A DNA stretch of 64,000 nucleotides from Notolepis coatsorum. Taxonomy: Eukaryota; Chordata; Actinopteri; Aulopiformes; Paralepididae. Below, piece by piece: positions 44,001 to 55,380 of the stretch. Position 1 is the first letter of the stretch, and every line of letters starts with the position of its first letter. The stretch is taken from NCBI GenBank assembly GCA_963971535.1, contig OZ020587.1, forward strand, positions 157,948,411 to 158,012,410, written 5' to 3'. A program made the position numbers and the translations under genes. Below the pieces are notes generated by a model. That model searched no databases and was not told the DNA's origin. It saw only the letters and a program-made list of their open reading frames with translations.

Positions 44001-45764
44001 ATAGTTATTTTTAACGCTGGTGACTATTTTGAAAAGGCTATTTCATTGCTCTTCCCTTCCTTGCTTGTACCTCAACAGAGCAATGAGGTGGGGGGCAGCT
44101 ACCATATGGAATTAGAAGGCTTGAGGAGAAGCCTCACTCTTCTGAAGGACCGATCTGTGACCTTGGACTGTATTGTCACAGATCGTCACCCGCAGATTCA
44201 AAAGTACCTGAGAGATCTGGGCATCAAACACTTCTACGATGTGTGGCACGTGGCCAAAGGTATGTCGAAAGGCATCCCACATTCAATCCCACCCCTCCTA
44301 CCCAACCCCCCCCCCCCCCCCCACTCCTACCCAACCCCCCCCCCCCACCCACCCAACCACCTCCAATGTACAGTCCCCCCCACCCCCACCTACCCAATCC
44401 AATGTACAGTTTCTACGCCTAATGTATATACTCTTTTCTTTCTGGACTCTTTTTGTATCACAAACAGTACTGTAATTGCAAATCTGGTATGTCATAAATG
44501 TATAGATGTAGCAGTACTGTCTATCTGTATGTCATGTATGTCATACGACTTGTTATGTAATTCAAGGTCTGTCTAAGAAGCTAGACAAGGTTGCACAAGC
44601 GAAAGACTGCGAGGTGATAAAAAAATGGCGCCCACACATATCTAACCACCTCTACTGGACCGCTGCCACATCGAAGACGCCCGCTGAGAGGGTGGCTAGG
44701 TGGAAGTCATGTCTCAATCACATGATGAATGTACATGAACACGACGAAGAACCACTCTATCCGCGTTGTCTTCATGCTGACCGTGTATCGAGAGATAGTA
44801 GCAAGTGGGTTAAACCTGGTATGTCTGTCTGTCTTTCATCATGAATATATACTCAACATATTTATTTATGTCCTCATTCTAGATTGGTGTGATTTACAAA
44901 TGTATACTTGCTTGAATAATTCTAATCTACTGTAATATACTCTAATGAAATATCTGAATGCAATTTCTTTTTTACTTTAGACTCAAAACCGGCCCACCAG
45001 CTCGAGAAGGTTCTGCTAAACACAAGGATCATCAAAGATGTCGCCAAACTAAGTCCACACCATCAAACGTCTTCACTGGAGTCCTATCACAGTGTGATAT
45101 TACGTTTTGCCCCAAAAAACGTTGTTTTTTCATACATTGGAATGCTTTGCAGGTATTTTATATTGTGTACAAATGACTAATTATGGACTCCTGATTTGTC
45201 AAATAACTCATTATGTTGCATTAGATAACCTCAGATCAACTACAAATATATTGCTTGTGCTTATTGAAATGTTCCTTTCAGACTATACCTAGCTGCAATG
45301 CATTTCAATGAAAACTCAAATCGCCAGCAAGCGACAGACGCTTCGGGAGCCCCGGCTTACAAGATGAGCTTTCCAAAGGCCAAAAAGGGTGGGCACACTA
45401 TAAAACCAAGGAAAATCGCTCCGACAGTCAGTAAGTCAAAATATCAACATTTATTATTGCACACACATGACCTATATAAATAGAAAAATATTTCCACTTA
45501 CAGTGGAACAGCATTAATAACAATAAATTGAATAAATAATAACCTTTTTAACATGACAAAACAAATAACAATTTCTCATTTACAGACTATGTCAACCAGC
45601 TTATGGAGCTCCTGTTTGACTCCGTCATTCGTGACCCCCAACCATATATCCAGGTGGTTGAGGCGATTCCCATCCCAGAACATCTGTGCGCACAGTTCGA
45701 CAGGCCTTCCATGGAAGAAGCGGTTTCCGCCTATGTGTCACGCTTCAATCTTGTACCGGTCTGA
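41094..45764 (+). CDS. Kolobok THAP-domain transposase, 11 exons, intact
   Basis: Exons 41094-41369, 41943-42078, 42798-43032, 43122-43395, 43500-43677, 43774-43850, 44079-44259, 44567-44818, 44981-45152, 45282-45430, 45586-45764, all GT..AG and phase-compatible: 2109 bp, 702 codons plus stop. Residues 1-90 are a THAP zinc finger (C-x4-C, HFSTED His, AVPxxx-type end at VVPTIRDP), which binds transposon ends. A nuclear basic patch (SKRPR) lies around residue 160. A Cys pair region (CPVCDALC ... CPSC) precedes the catalytic domain, which shows GGDMRADSPG (first Asp), IVTDRHPQI (second Asp), WHVAKG and LESYHS (Glu), then RLYLAAMHFNENSNRQQAT and YKMSFPKAKKG. The start at 41094 begins exactly at the THAP domain; an in-frame upstream Met at 40983 is less likely. 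The last exons are also duplicated downstream. A donor duplication follows exon 1. Confidence 0.9.
41347..41952 (+). repeat. Duplicated splice-site segments in transposase intron 1
   Basis: A 32-bp direct duplication (41347-41378/41379-41410) doubles the exon 1 donor (GTAAGT at 41370 and 41402). A 252-bp tandem duplication (41449-41700/41701-41952) doubles the exon 2 acceptor (TTCTTAG at 41690 and 41942). Only the outer acceptor is followed by the complete exon 2. Confidence 0.88.
42160..42640 (+). mobile_element. Truncated LINE in transposase intron 2
   Basis: Same LINE family as 23870-24650: a C-terminal coding scrap (CCCAAAGCTGTAAAGGAATG ... GGAGACTGCAATTC), CCAATGTACAGT repeats and C-runs, ending in GGGGGACCCTGATGTAAACA. 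Followed by (TG)n/(GTGA)n/(GGGT)n microsatellites to 42748. Confidence 0.8.
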
Positions 45765-45787
45765 AGCCAGTATAGACACCATCAGCA
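43601..45787 (+). repeat. 2.2-kb tandem duplication in Kolobok, copy 1
   Basis: From CCAAGAGCTTACCCTCGCCA within exon 5 to TATAGACACCATCAGCA after the stop. Repeated at 45810-48017 at an offset of about 2209-2230 bp, with few differences. Confidence 0.95.
44280..44545 (+). mobile_element. LINE 3' tail in transposase intron 7
   Basis: C-rich CCCACCCACCCAACC, CCAATGTACAGT and CATAAATGTATAGATGTAGC phrases of the same LINE family as 23500-24825. Severely 5'-truncated. The same insertion appears in the duplicated copy at 46495-46770, so it predates the duplication. Confidence 0.8.
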
Positions 45788-45809
45788 CCAAGAGTGCTTA
45801 CCCTCAGCA

Positions 45810-47993
45810 CCAAGAGCTTACCCTCGCCAGATTAAGCCAGGAAGAGATGGTGATAATCGGTGGTGACATGAGAGCCGATTCTCCAGGTTAGAAAAAGCTC
45901 CCCAATGTAAAATTTCTACTTTATGAATACATTTTTAATATTGCACTACATTGATTGAAATTGTTATTATTATTTTCAACAGGCCACAGTGCTAAGTACG
46001 GTAGTTACTCTGTGATGGAACTCGCCACCAATCATGTCATAGACGTCCAACTAATTCAGGTAATTAACAAGTCTGAAGACACCGCACCCTTCATTGTGCT
46101 CAAACAAACACAAAGCTCTCGGTCTTGAATCTTGAATCGCTGTAGGTGTGAAGTGGTCTGGCTGTGTGTGTGAGCGGGGGTTAGGAAATGGAAATTGTGG
46201 GATGGTGGAATAGTTATTTTTAACGCTGGTGACTATTTTGAAAAGGCCATTTCATTGCTCTTCCCTTCCTTGCTTGTACCTCAACAGAGCAATGAGGTGG
46301 GGGGCAGCTACCATATGGAATTAGAAGGCTTGAGGAGAAGCCTCGCTCTTCTGAAGGACCGATCTGTGACCTTGGACTGTATTGTCACAGATCGTCACCC
46401 GCAGATTCAAAAGTACCTGAGAGATCTGGGCATCAAACACTTCTACGATGTGTGGCACGTGGCCAAAGGTATGTCGAAAGGCATCCCACATTCAATCCCA
46501 CCCCTCCTACCCAACCCCCCCCCCCCCCCCCCCCACTCCTACCCAACCCCCCCCCCCCCCCACCCACCCAACCACCTCCAATGTACAGTCCCCCCCACCC
46601 CCACCTACCCAATCCAATGTACAGTTTCTACGCCTAATGTATATACTCTTTTCTTTCTGGACTCTTTTTGTATCACAAACAGTACTGTAATTGCAAATCT
46701 GGTATGTCATAAATGTATAGATGTAGCAGTACTGTCTATCTGTATGTCATGTATGTCATACGACTGTTATGTAATGTTATGTTATGTAATTCAAGGTCTG
46801 TCTAAGAAGCTAGACAAGGTTGCACAAGCAAAAGACTGCAAGGTGATAGAAAAATGGCGCCCACACATATCTAACCACCTCTACTGGACCGCTGCCACAT
46901 CGAAGGCGCCCGCTGAGAGGGTGGCTAGGTGGAAGTCATGTCTCAATCACATGATGAATGTACATGAACACGACGAAGAACCACTCTATCCGCGCTGTCT
47001 TCATGCTGACCGTGTATCGAGAGATAGTAGCAAGTGGGTTAAACCTGGTATGTCTGTCTGTCTTTCATCATGAATATATACTCAACATATTTATTTATGT
47101 CCTCATTCTAGATTGGTGTGATTTACAAATGTATACTTGCTTGAATAATTCTAATCTACTGTAATATACTCTAATGAAATATCTGAATGCAATTTCTTTT
47201 TTACTTTAGACTCAAAACCGGCCCACCAGCTCGAGAAGGTTCTGCTAAACACAAGGATCATCAAAGATGTCGCCAAACTAAGTCCACACCATCAAACGTC
47301 TTCACTGGAGTCCTATCACAGTGTGATTTTACGTTTTGCCCCAAAAAACGTTGTTTTTTCATACATTGGAATGCTTTGCAGGTATTTTATATTGTGTACA
47401 AATGACTAATTATGGACTCCTGATTTGTCAAATAACTCATTATGTTGCATTAGATAACCTCAGATCAACTACAAATATATTGCTTGTGCTTATTGAAATT
47501 TTCCTTTCAGACTATACCTAGCTGCAATGCATTTCAATGAAAACTCAAATCGCCAGCAAGCGACAGACGCTTCGGGAGCCCCGGCTTACAAGATGAGCTT
47601 TCCAAAGGCCAAAAAGGGTGGGCACACTATAAAACCAAGGAAAATCGCTCCGACAGTCAGTAAGTCAAAATATCAACATTTATTATTGCACACACATGAC
47701 CTATATAAATAGAAAAATATTTCCACTTACAGTGGAACAGCATTAATAACAATAAATTGAATAAATAATAACCTTTTTAACATGACAAAACAAATAACAA
47801 TTTCTCATTTACAGACTATGTCAACCAGCTTATGGAGCTCCTGTTTGACTCCGTCATTCGTGACCCCCAACCATATATCCAGGTGGTTGAGGCGATTCCC
47901 ATCCCAGAACATCTGTGCGCACAGTTCAACAGGCCTTCCATGGAAGAAGCGGTTTCCGCCTATGTGTCACGCTTCAATCTTGTACCGGTCTGA
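45810..47993 (+). pseudogene. Duplicated 3' exons of the Kolobok transposase
   Basis: Second copy of the exon 5 end through exon 11: up to 45886, then 45983-46059, 46288-46468, 46796-47047, 47210-47381, 47511-47659, 47815-47993. Exon lengths equal those of copy 1 and all splice sites and the reading frame are kept. Differences include Thr/Ala, Glu/Lys, Lys/Glu and Asp/Asn changes. The exon 5 start and all 5' exons are absent, so it could be used only by splicing from upstream exons. A polyadenylation signal AATAAA follows at 48169. The copies repeat the GGDMRADSPG, VTDRHPQI and ESYHS catalytic motifs. Confidence 0.88.
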
Positions 47994-48166
47994 AGCCAGT
48001 ATAGACACCATCAGCATCCGGAAATTCGGTGCGGATTCGAACCACTACACAGGAAGGGATTACTACCCTCACTCTGTGTCCTAAGTATCCCCAACACCAC
48101 GCCACAAAGCACCTGTACGCGATATATCTGAAACGGCTAAAGAAAAAGAAGTATTATATTTATGCA

Positions 48167-48175
48167 CAAATAAAA
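48167..48175 (+). terminator. Polyadenylation signal for the transposase region
   Basis: AATAAA within ACAAATAAAATTAAAA, downstream of the second transposase copy and about 185 bp before the end of the convergent minus-strand gene. Confidence 0.55.
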
Positions 48176-48356
48176 TTAAAAAAAAGCTGGGAAATAACCA
48201 TTTGTCATGTCATGTCATTGGACAGTAGCAAGCATTGATTATATGTGATGTGCAATAAGGATTAGATTGTGTTTGCAAGAAAGATTAGTATAGTCTGAGA
48301 GATGCAAGATGGAGAAACACCTGTAAAAAAATATATAAATCTGTAATAAATATTAT

Positions 48357-49471
48357 TTACTTATTGATTCCGCTTTCTGGTATCCGGCCAAAATCTGCCT
48401 TGTAGATATTAGTTGCCATTTGGATGGTATAGGGGTTGAAGCACACTGGATCCAATCCCGGATGATCAACCATGCACAGTAGTCCAGTTGGTTCCTGGTT
48501 AATTCGACGTCTGACCTATATATAGAAAATTAAATCGTTAGCCATATGCATGGTTTTCAGTGCTACCAAGATGCAAGGTTGTGTTACTACTTTACCTGTG
48601 GAACTTCCATGCAGCATACATTCTCAGCCTCTGTTGGCATCCGTTCACAATTTCCGCACGTGCACCTAGTAGATTGATTTGAGGGTGAATGAAATTATCA
48701 ATCAATGATCAAAATTGCTACAATACAGTACTGCTCAATACCAACACAACTGCTATGATGGAGACCAGAGAAAGACTTTCGTCTTGTTTACATCAGGGTC
48801 CCCCAATTTCAATTCATCGTAACATATATGACATATAGATAGACAGTACTGCTACATCTATATATTTATGACATACCATATTTGTAAATACAGTACTGTT
48901 TGTGATGCAAAGAGCCCAGAAAAAAAAGGATATACATTTGCCGTAGAAACTGTACATAGGAGTGGGGGGGGGGACACTGTATAAAGCTGTTGGTGTGTGA
49001 GTACAATCTAACGTTAGTGTGTGTTTTCGACGGGCCGCGACAGAAGTAAGTACACTGTATACAGTATAACTGCTGCTCTTTATAAACTAACATTTTGGCA
49101 AACTATTGAAGCAAGGTAACGTTACTTATAGTAAGCTATCGAAGCAAAAGCTGGCTGATCGATCAAGTAAGTAAGTACCGTTATTTCGGCAACCGTTAGA
49201 CTAACGGTGGAATCAACTAACCAATCGTAAACTATTTGTAAGCCTCGATCGCTGTTGTTTGGGGGGGGTGTGAGTACAATCTAACGTTAGTGTGTGTTTT
49301 CGACGGGCCGCGACAGAAGTACACAACCATTAGACTAACAGTAACAGTGCAATCAACTTACCAATCGGAAACGATGTAATGTAAGCCTCGCTGTTGCAAA
49401 TCGACTTCTTCTTCTTCTTCTGAATCATACTGTGGGTCGCTCTCTGGATCCCAAACATAATGTACAGCCAT
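48357..49471 (-). CDS. P2X7 C-terminal (ballast)-like accessory gene in Kolobok
   Basis: Three minus-strand exons: 49362-49471 (ATG at 49471), 48596-48665, 48357-48515. Donors GTAAGT and GTAAAG, acceptors CTACTAG and TATATAG; phases join to 112 codons plus TAA. Exon 1 is acidic (a run of five Glu after DPQYDS). Exons 2-3 carry WCTCGNC, then ENVCC, then a C-x3-HPGLDPVC segment followed by IQMATNIYKADFG. This Cys/His spacing and the HPG-x3-VC motif match the cytoplasmic C-terminal domain of the P2X7 receptor, which in the receptor holds a dinuclear zinc site and binds guanine nucleotide. The channel part is absent. The protein stops soon after ADFGRIPESG, shorter than the receptor domain. It has no transmembrane segment, so it is probably nuclear or cytosolic. 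It lies tail to tail with the transposase. Its role in transposition is unknown. A LINE sits in intron 1. Confidence 0.82.
48755..48985 (-). mobile_element. Truncated LINE in intron 1 of the P2X7-like gene
   Basis: Minus-strand copy of the 23500-24825 family tail (plus strand TCATCGTAACATATATGACA, GTAGAAACTGTACAT), in the same orientation as the host gene. Confidence 0.78.
49000..49330. repeat. Duplicated upstream segment of the P2X7-like gene intron
   Basis: A block of about 55 bp (AGTACAATCTAACGTTAGTG ... GACGGGCCGCGACAGAAGTA) occurs at 49000-49050 and 49270-49322. The same AATCTAACGTTA phrase occurs in transposase intron 1 (41518, 41770). Confidence 0.7.
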
Positions 49472-49811
49472 GATTGTTGATTGTTATTAATGCTGTTAGT
49501 TAGTAAAATCGGTATATGTTTTGCGTGTCGAAATATAAACACCTGAGAGGGAAGAGAGGGAAGGACGGGGAGATGGGCGGAGCTATTTGGTGGGTGGCTG
49601 TCACTCAAAGCATTCTGCTAGTATGGGTGGAGCCAAGCCAATAATAGCCTGATTTCATGAGGCTGAAAAATGCTGGTTTTGAGTACAAGATTAGAAATAT
49701 AAAACAATGATTATTTTTGGAATAAAAATTACAGATGTGTTACATAGACTCACAGGAATTGTGTAAAGTTGCCCAAATAGTGCTAGGAATAGCAGTGCAT
49801 AGCCCCTTTAA

Positions 49812-50217
49812 AGGATTTCTATTCTATTCTATTACATTACATTAGATTCATACAGTATATACAGTATACAGTATGGCCGCCACTCCTTATTCAATTCAGA
49901 CAGTTTCATCTTTGTCGACCACCAAACCAAACCTGCACGCACAAATAGTTGAGCAGTATGTTTTAAAGATAGCAGTGAATTAATGACTGTAATATTATGT
50001 ATTTTATATGATATATATTAAAGTGTTATTGTGATTTGTTGTACACAATGTACTACTGTCATAAAATTGTAAAGCACTTTGGATAAAAGTGCTATATAAA
50101 TGCACCATATACATATACAATTGTAATCAAATGTTTGTTTAGATGTTTTATGATTTAAGGGACAACTGGTGGAAACTAGCTTTGGATATAATCTGGTTTG
50201 TTGACCAGCTTTTTTTT
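49812..50217. other. Flanking sequence, no gene
   Basis: Begins with the (ATTCT)n tail that continues the Kolobok target, then ACAGTATAC-rich sequence. 50020-50105 resembles a retroposon 3' end (AAGCACTTTGGATAAAAGTG then GCTATATAAATGC). Confidence 0.45.
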
Positions 50218-50325
50218 TAATACATTGTTGTAATGCATTGTTGTAATGCATTGTTGTAATGCATTGTTGTAATACATTGTTGTAATACATTGTTGTAATG
50301 CATTGTTGTAATGCATTGTTGTAAT
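50218..50325. repeat. 13-bp tandem repeat, left part
   Basis: About eight copies of ATTGTTGTAATGC. The array continues at 57288-57395 after a 7-kb hAT insertion. Confidence 0.93.
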
Positions 50326-50463
50326 TAGGGCTGCAACGATTAGTCGACATAATCGACGACGTCGATCATAAAAACTTGTCGACGCAGAATGTTTGCATCG
50401 ATTAGTCATACATTTTTTATTTTTTTTTATAATATATATATATTTTTTTTTATACATTTTTTT

Positions 50464-50631
50464 TGCACTATCTATCTTTGTGAAAGTGGCTTCTCAGCTC
50501 TGGTCCAGCTGAAGACAAAGCAGAGGAACAGATTGGACATTGAGCATGACCTCAGAGTTGCTTTGTCTACCATCACCCCAGACTTTGAGACTCTTGTCAG
50601 GAGCAAACAACATCCCCAGTTATCCCATTAG
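50464..50631 (+). pseudogene. hAT transposase C-terminal remnant
   Basis: About 55 residues: YLCESGFSALVQLKTKQRN, then a LDIEHDLRVALST segment and a terminal PQLSH, matching the C-terminal dimerisation domain of ZBED5/SCAND3-like hAT transposases. The core is missing. Confidence 0.82.
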
Positions 50632-51593
50632 TTCCCTGGGATGAACTCTTAGAAGACACTGATATCGCCGGCGAGATAGAATGACGTCATTGTTTGACGT
50701 GATCTGCCTGGGAAATGTAGTCTATTTCCGTTTTTTTTTTGACGTAGCATTTTGACGTGGCCTTCAAACTACACGCTACTTTTTATTTGGTGTTGATAAA
50801 ACAATAAATAACTGAACCAGGATCATTTAAATTCGTGCTATAAAACTTTTACGCGTGCGTAAAATGTGCCACATGTATTTTGTATTTATTGAATAACTTT
50901 GGCTGGGATTATCGTATCATCACACTGTAAACGGAAACGGAAGCTGTAGACCCAGGGCTAACTCCTCCCATAGCTTTCTAGACGTTTCCATTGCTCAGAC
51001 CTCGTGTTTTGGAAGCTAGCAGTCGGAAGATTGTCGGAGCAAGTTTGTGTATAAAATTTGACTTTTTGGAAAACATTTTGGTATCATGGAGATCATGGAG
51101 AAGCGAGTCGTAGTGCGTCCTATACGCAAAGAGTATTTCGAAGATGACCTGGAAATTGATGGAGTAATTGGCTCAGAATCTGGCTCGGACGTACAATCTG
51201 GCTCCGACGATGACCCAACGTTCGTCCCTGACGGGTACTGTACAGCTATATTATCTCACTGTTCTGTCTGGGAAACACCTCACACATGTACAACGTTTGA
51301 ATAAAACACTTAGTATAGTTGAAAGTAATGTATTTCTACATGGAATTGTACACAGAGACGATGAGCCTGGGACTAGGAGAGGAAGGAGAGGAGAGGAGGC
51401 CATGCATGAGACCGACAGGTGAGATACAGACTGTTATTGCTTTTTATTTTTTATTTTATTGCTTGCAGACTTTGCAATATACTGTGTGTGTGTGTGTGTG
51501 TGTGCTCATCCATGGATGTATTGTGCTTTGGCTTCTGCATATTCATTCATATCCATGCTGCTGTGAGTAGTGTGCTTTTGCATGGATATATAT

Positions 51594-51877
51594 TAGGGAT
51601 GCTCGATATTGGCTTTTTTACCGATACCGATATTCCGATATTGTCCAACTCTTAATTTCCGATACCGATATCAACCGATACCGATATATGCAGGGTTTCC
51701 CACCCCAAAAAACTGAATAATTTCAGGTAACTAATAATTTCACTGGATATATATATAACAAATATTGTTATTGTTTTTTTGTTTTTTTTTTAACCGATAT
51801 CGATATTTTCCGATATCACATTTTACTGCCGATATTGGCCGATAATATTGGTCTGCCGATAATATCGGACATCCCTA
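51594..51877. mobile_element. 284-bp MITE in a piggyBac intron
   Basis: Ends TAGGGATGCTCGATATTGG and ATAATATCGGACATCCCTA. TSD ATATATAT lies at 51586-51593 and 51878-51885. Same family as the right-end fragment at 7255-7326. CCGATACCGATA motifs, no coding capacity. Confidence 0.85.
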
Positions 51878-52093
51878 ATATATATACTGTATGTTGCATG
51901 CAAGTGTATCTATGTTTGGTTGTAAACAACTATGTGTGTGTGTGTGTCTTTGCGTTGATGGCCACAAGTGGGGTGGGGGGTGGGGGGGGTCACTGCTTTG
52001 TGTTGATCAGGACCAGGTAAGAAACTAAATAAAAGGGTTGCTTGCTGTATGATGTACTGTTCAACTGTTCATAAAAGTTCATTGTCTACACAG

Positions 52094-52525
52094 CGATGAG
52101 ATACCAGAACATCTTGGGACCGGAAGGACAAGGGGAAAAGGCCCGGCCAGGAGGGGCCCGGCCAGGTCAAATGACCCAGACAGGTGAGACAGACTTATTA
52201 TGGAAGTTAGTGCTTTTGTTTATAAAACTGTTCATAAAAGTTGAAAATAAAGTATTTACATGGCATTGTCTACAGCGATGAGATCCCAGAACAACTTGGA
52301 CCAGCCAGGCGGGGAACAGCGACCGGAAGGACAAGGGGAAAAGGCCCAGCCAGGAGGGGAACAACGACCGGAAGGACAAGGGGAAAAGGCCCGGCCAGGA
52401 GGGGCCCGGCCAGGTCAAATGACCCAGACAGGTGAGACAGACTTATTATGGAAGTTAGTGCTTTTGTTTATAAAACTGTTCATAAAAGTTGAAAATAAAG
52501 TATTTACATGTCATTGTCTACACAG
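52094..52525 (+). repeat. Tandemly amplified piggyBac exon/intron unit
   Basis: Exon 3 (52094-52183) with its following intron and exon 4 (52276-52431) with its intron are duplicates. Exon 4 has one extra internal copy of the GGAAGGACAAGGGGAAAAGG segment. The introns share GAGACAGACTTATTATGGAA and TAAAAGTTGAAAATAAAGTA. Confidence 0.9.
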
Positions 52526-52526
52526 C

Positions 52527-52593
<67 letters not shown>

Positions 52594-53550
52594 CTGGAAC
52601 ATCGACCGGAAGCACCCTTGCCAGGTCCCGGTCCAGGAAAAGACCCGCAGCCCAGGCGGATCGGACACCCTGGAAGACTGAAAAGGATCCTGACCAAGCC
52701 CCGCCAGTCAGCCGTTTCATGCCTCGCAGGCCCCCGGGACCCCAGCTGGATGCCCACGCAGCATACTCTCCTAAAGATTTGTTTATGTTGTTTTTCTCCC
52801 TAGATTCCATGAAGACCGTGGCTGACAACACGAACAAGTATGCTGCAAGAAAGACAGCTCGGGGCCAGAAGCACAAGTGGGTGGATGTCGACGCGGAGGA
52901 GATGTCCAAATTCATCGGCCTAGAGTTGTTCACGGCGCTCCTCCATCTGCCTGCCATCCCGGACTACTGGAAAGTACAGCACATGCTATCTGTGCCATTT
53001 CCAAGGCTGGTCATGGTCCGGGACCGATTCAGGTATAATATATAGTCTTGTATAGTGTATGTACATCGTGTCCCATATGTTACTTATGTTTATAGTGTCC
53101 TATGTTATGAGAAGTGACAATAAAGCTGACTTTGTCTTCAGGTCGATCCGATGGAACCTCCACATGAGCGATCCAGTGGATGATGACGCCAATGACGCCA
53201 AGAAGGGAACACCGCAATATGACAAGCTGTGCCGGTACGTACTCTATTATTATCTTATTCTTAGGCCTATTTTATTCTTAGGCAATTTGTTTTGTTATTC
53301 TTATTCGTGACTTTGTTCTGTCCAGGATCAAGCCTCTGATGGACGACATTCTTGATTCCTGCAAAGCCCATTACCACCCAAAGAGGAACCTGGCAGTGGA
53401 TGAGCGGATGGTGGCAACAAAGGCGCATACTGGCATGACCCAGGTATTTTTTTCTTTTTATACCACACATCGTGACACTACAAACACCACATCCACCTGT
53501 ATACCTGTTCAAATGTATATATGTTATTCCATTCTAAATCGATAAACTAT

Positions 53551-53678
<128 letters not shown>

Positions 53679-54221
53679 CCCACCCAGTACATGAAGGACA
53701 AGCCAATAAAACGGGGGATCAAGCTGTTTGTGCTGGCCGACTCCGATAACGGCTACACGCTGAATTTCAACATCTACCTCGGCAAAAAACACAAGCCGAC
53801 AACTGCACACGGTCTGACCTATGATGCCGTTGTCGATCTCATTCAGGTATAATATTTTTTCTACTAAAACTATTCTTTATTTTGCTCTGTAAAGTGTCTT
53901 TGAGCATTTGGAAAAGTGCTATACCTAATTGATGTATTATTGTTGTTATTATTATTATTCAGCCAGCGTACCTTGGGACTGGATACCACATCTACACCGA
54001 CAACTACTACTCCAGTCCCAAGCTGTTCCTGGACTTGCTTGCCATGAAGTTTGGAGCCTGTGGTACATACAGGGACCTCCGGAAAGGGTGTCCCAAGGGC
54101 AGACCAAATGCCCTCACCCAGAAGTCGGAGAGAGGCTCCATTAGATGGATCAGAGAGGGGTCCCTGGTCTTCACCAAGTGGATGGATACAAAGGAGGTAT
54201 GTACTCTACCTGACCATGGTC

Positions 54222-55380
54222 ACTGTACACAACATATAATGTACATACTGTACACAACACACACTGTACACACCATGTACCCTCTACTGTGAGCGATTTG
54301 TAGTGTAAAATGTCCCTGTGGATGATTAATTTCTATTCTATTCTGTACATATACTGTACATACTGTACACAACACATACTGTACACAACATATACTGTAC
54401 ACACTGTACACAACACATACTGTACATACTGTACACAACATATACTGTACATAATGTACACAACATACACTGTACACAACATATACTGTACACACTGTAC
54501 ACAACACATACTGTACATACTGTACACAGCATATACTGTACACAACATACACTGTACACAACATATACTGTACACACTGTACACAACACATACTGTACAC
54601 AACATATACTGTACATAATGTACACAACATACACTGTACACACCATATACTGTACACAATGTACACAACACATACTGTACACAACATATAATGTACATAA
54701 TGTACACAACATACACTGTACACAACATATACTGTACACAACACATACTGTACACAACATATACTGTACATAATGTACACAACATACACTGTACACAACA
54801 TATACTGTACACAATGTACACAACACATACTGTACACAACATATACTGTACATAATGTACACAACATACACTGTACACAACATATACTGTACACAATGTA
54901 CACAACACATACTGTACATACTGTACACAACATATACTGTACATAATGTACACAACATACACTGTACACAACATATACTGTACACAATGTACACAACACA
55001 TACTGTACACAACATATACTGTACATAATGTACACAACATACACTGTACACAACATATACTGTACACACTGTACACAACACATACTGTACACAACATATA
55101 CTGTACATAATGTACACAACATACACTGTACACAACATATACTGTACACAATGTACACAACACATAATGTACACAACATATAATGTACATAATGTACACA
55201 ACATACACTGTACACAACATATACTGTACACAATGTACACAACACATACTGTACACAACATATACTGTACATAATGTACACAACATACAATGTACACAAC
55301 ATATACTGTACACACTGTACACAACACATACTGTACACAACATATACTGTACACAACATATACTGTACACACCATGTACC
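54222..55380. repeat. TGTACA-rich tandem array in a piggyBac intron
   Basis: About 1.1 kb of ATACTGTACACAACAT-type units with TGTACATAATG and TGTACACACTG variants, in a higher-order mixture. It is bracketed by two copies of a roughly 60-bp phrase (CTACTGTGAGCGATTTGTAG ... TTCTATTCTATTCTG) at 54286-54346 and 55381-55446. Long open frames on the minus strand (VYVVYSICCVQ periodicity) are repeat artefacts. Confidence 0.93.

Larger units (their letters stand above)
40780..49807 (+). mobile_element. Kolobok DNA transposon carrying two genes
   Basis: 9028 bp flanked by TTAA (40776-40779 and 49808-49811). Removing it restores a GGGATTATTAAAGGATTTC target. The ends AGGTCCCATGCA and TGCATAGCCCCT are imperfect inverted repeats (9 of 12). 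TTAA duplication plus a THAP-domain transposase with DDE residues identifies the Kolobok superfamily. Plus-strand transposase (41094-45764) and minus-strand P2X7-like gene (48357-49471) face each other tail to tail. Internal changes are a 252-bp duplication in intron 1, a 2.2-kb exon duplication, and several LINE insertions in introns. Confidence 0.9.

Noticed and set aside
54220..55375. 345-379-codon minus-strand frames with CCVQYMLCTVY periodicity
   Set aside because: All three minus frames are open through the TGTACA array. No start context, domain or homologue is recognisable.
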